A DNA stretch of 7,291 nt from Hungateiclostridiaceae bacterium UBA3934. GTDB taxonomy: Bacteria; Bacillota; Clostridia; Acetivibrionales; DTU013. Under the pieces are notes generated by a model. That model saw only the letters and a list, made by a program, of their open reading frames with translations. It was not told the origin of the DNA and searched no databases. Positions 5,835 to 7,291 of the stretch are shown here, piece by piece. The position numbers and the translations under genes are program-made. The stretch is from assembly GCA_002385815.1 (NCBI GenBank), contig DGEE01000155.1:3385-10675 (forward strand). The letters run 5' to 3'. Position 1 is the first letter of the stretch; each line of letters begins with the position of its first letter.

Positions 5835-7291
5835 ATGACATATACAAAAGAGCAGATAACGATCACTTTTGATTCAGGGGAAAAAACTGCAGTCGTCCGT
5901 AAAGGCACGACACTGCTTGAACTGGCTCGTGAATTCGCCAGCCTGCGCCGTGAAGCCATAATTGCGGCAAGAGTGGACAATGATATCAAGGAGCTGACAT
6001 ATGGGCTGCAAGAAGACTGCAATGTGAGCTTCATAGACCTGACAGAGGAAGACGGGATGAGGATATACAGAAGAAGCCTGTATTTCATATTCATGAAAGC
6101 GGCCAACGATCTGTTTCCTGACAGAAGAGTAATCATCAGCCATGCGGTAAGCAGGGGGTTGTACTGTGAGCTGAGGGGTGAAAAGGAGCTTGAGCCGCAT
6201 GAAGTTAAGCTTATCGAAGACCGAATGCATGAGATAGCAGAACAGGCGATACCCTTTGAGAAAAGAGAGCTTCCACTTCAGGAAGCGGAGGCATTGTTCG
6301 AGTCCAGCGGCAGGATGGACAGATACCATGCCATTGAGCACAGAAACAAGGCACTTGTCACGATATACAACTGTGGTGGCATGGATGACTATTTCTACGG
6401 CTATATGGCTCCTGATACCGGATATATAAAGGTATTCGGACTTAAATACTATCAGGGTGGGCTCATTATAAGGTTTCCCGATAAATCATCACCGGGGAGA
6501 CTGCCTGAATTTATTGAGCAGGAAAAGCTGTTCAACATATATCTGGAATTCAAAAGATGGGGCCGCATACTGGAGATCGAGAATGTGGGCGCACTCAACA
6601 ATCTTGTCAAGGAGGGCAGGATCACTGAGATAATAAGGGTCTCCGAGGCGCTGCACGAAAAGAAGATAGCAAATATAGCAGACATGATCGCCGACAGCGG
6701 GCACAGGAAAAAGATCATCCTCGTATCCGGTCCTTCATCATCAGGCAAGACCACATTCGCCCAGCGACTTTCCATACAGTTGAGGGTCAACGGCCTTAAG
6801 CCAGTCACCATATCGCTGGATGACTATTTTGTCAATCGTGAGGAAACGCCCAGGGACGAGGACGGAGAATACGATTATGAAGCACTCGAAGCGATAGACG
6901 TGAAGCTGTTCAACAAGCAGCTCAATGAGCTCATCCAGGGCAAAGAGGTGGAACTGCCGCTATTCAATTTCAATACCGGATCAAGGGAGCCGGTGGGCAG
7001 AAAACTGCAGATAGATGATGATCATGTACTGATCATCGAAGGCATACATGGACTCAACGAAAAGCTCACTGCGGAGATACCGCGGGAAAGCAAGTTCAAG
7101 ATATATGTAAGCGCACTCACATCGATGAACATCGATGACCATAACAGGATCCCGACGACGGACAACAGGATCCTCAGGCGGATAATCAGGGACCACCAGT
7201 TCAGAGGCTGCAGTGCAGTGAGCACTATCAGGAGATGGCCCTCCGTCAGGCGCGGTGAGGAGAAGAATATCTTCCCGTTCCAGGAAAGTGC
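5835..7291 (+). CDS. Nucleoside (uridine-type) kinase with N-terminal TGS and ThrRS-like editing domains, 3' end outside window
   Basis: The open frame gives 485 codons plus two bases and runs off the right edge with no stop. Kinases of this fused type are about 550 residues, so some 65 are missing. Residues ~7-68 form a TGS domain (ITFDSGEKTAVVRKGTTLLELA). Residues ~75-225 resemble the threonyl/alanyl-tRNA synthetase second additional (editing) domain. Residues ~290-485 are a uridine kinase/phosphoribulokinase-type P-loop domain with Walker A G299-P-S-S-S-G-K-T-T307, S327-L-D-D-Y-F332 (substrate-side acidic pair), E342/D347 region and 'LIIEGIHGLNEKL' (399-411). The expected reaction is ATP-dependent phosphorylation of a nucleoside, probably uridine/cytidine, in cytoplasmic salvage; the substrate is inferred. 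Of the four metal or editing residues of E. coli ThrRS, only the Cys (C180) seems kept. The start is firm: AGGAG at 5823-5827 is 7 nt before the ATG. Confidence 0.92.
   Translation, partial: MTYTKEQITITFDSGEKTAVVRKGTTLLELAREFASLRREAIIAARVDNDIKELTYGLQEDCNVSFIDLTEEDGMRIYRRSLYFIFMKAANDLFPDRRVIISHAVSRGLYCELRGEKELEPHEVKLIEDRMHEIAEQAIPFEKRELPLQEAEALFESSGRMDRYHAIEHRNKALVTIYNCGGMDDYFYGYMAPDTGYIKVFGLKYYQGGLIIRFPDKSSPGRLPEFIEQEKLFNIYLEFKRWGRILEIENVGALNNLVKEGRITEIIRVSEALHEKKIANIADMIADSGHRKKIILVSGPSSSGKTTFAQRLSIQLRVNGLKPVTISLDDYFVNREETPRDEDGEYDYEALEAIDVKLFNKQLNELIQGKEVELPLFNFNTGSREPVGRKLQIDDDHVLIIEGIHGLNEKLTAEIPRESKFKIYVSALTSMNIDDHNRIPTTDNRILRRIIRDHQFRGCSAVSTIRRWPSVRRGEEKNIFPFQES

Noticed and set aside
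5783..7225. Minus-strand ORFs of 67-155 codons at the right end.
   Set aside because: They are antisense to the uninterrupted plus-strand kinase frame from 5835 to the window end, which has a firm ribosome binding site and a complete Walker A motif.

Overview
The window looks like chromosomal DNA of a Gram-positive anaerobe of the class Clostridia, perhaps Lachnospiraceae. The evidence is strong GGAGG-type ribosome binding sites, moderate GC with many AGA/AGG and ATA codons, a YmaF-family protein, and a TGS-domain nucleoside kinase of the type found in Clostridia. The taxonomic call is an inference from style and gene content. No mobile element, CRISPR array, rRNA or tRNA gene was seen.

Layout, left to right. 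(1) Positions 1-198 hold a hairpin that would terminate minus-strand transcripts and an array of degenerate ~20-bp tandem repeats that runs into the stop codon of the next gene. (2) A small minus-strand ymaF-like gene (192-512) encodes a His-rich protein with six evenly phased HxH motifs and a C-terminal Cys cluster. (3) A 260-bp divergent intergenic region (513-772) carries the ymaF promoter, an extended -10 promoter for the next gene and a perfect 12-bp inverted repeat at the predicted start of that transcript. (4) A PilZ-domain c-di-GMP receptor gene lies on the plus strand (773-1384). (5) Converging on it, only 35 bp away, is a minus-strand gene for an 834-residue protein (1420-3924) with a Crp-like N-terminal domain whose phosphate-binding cassette lacks the usual Arg, followed by a long unrecognised helical region. 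(6) Upstream of that gene, on the same strand, is prfC, encoding peptide chain release factor 3 (4059-5702). (7) A 132-bp divergent promoter region separates prfC from a plus-strand gene (5835 to the window end, incomplete) encoding a nucleoside (uridine-type) kinase fused to ThrRS-like TGS and editing-type domains.

How the genes may work together. prfC and the Crp-like gene may be partly co-transcribed, although the second has its own promoter candidate. The PilZ gene and the Crp-like gene both encode nucleotide-sensor-type proteins and are convergent neighbours, which suggests but does not prove a shared signalling context. prfC and the kinase are housekeeping in character. No complete, obviously novel multi-gene system is visible. 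The items most worth following are the palindrome at the PilZ promoter, the large degenerate-CNB protein, the HxH protein, and the kinase's apparently inactivated editing domain.
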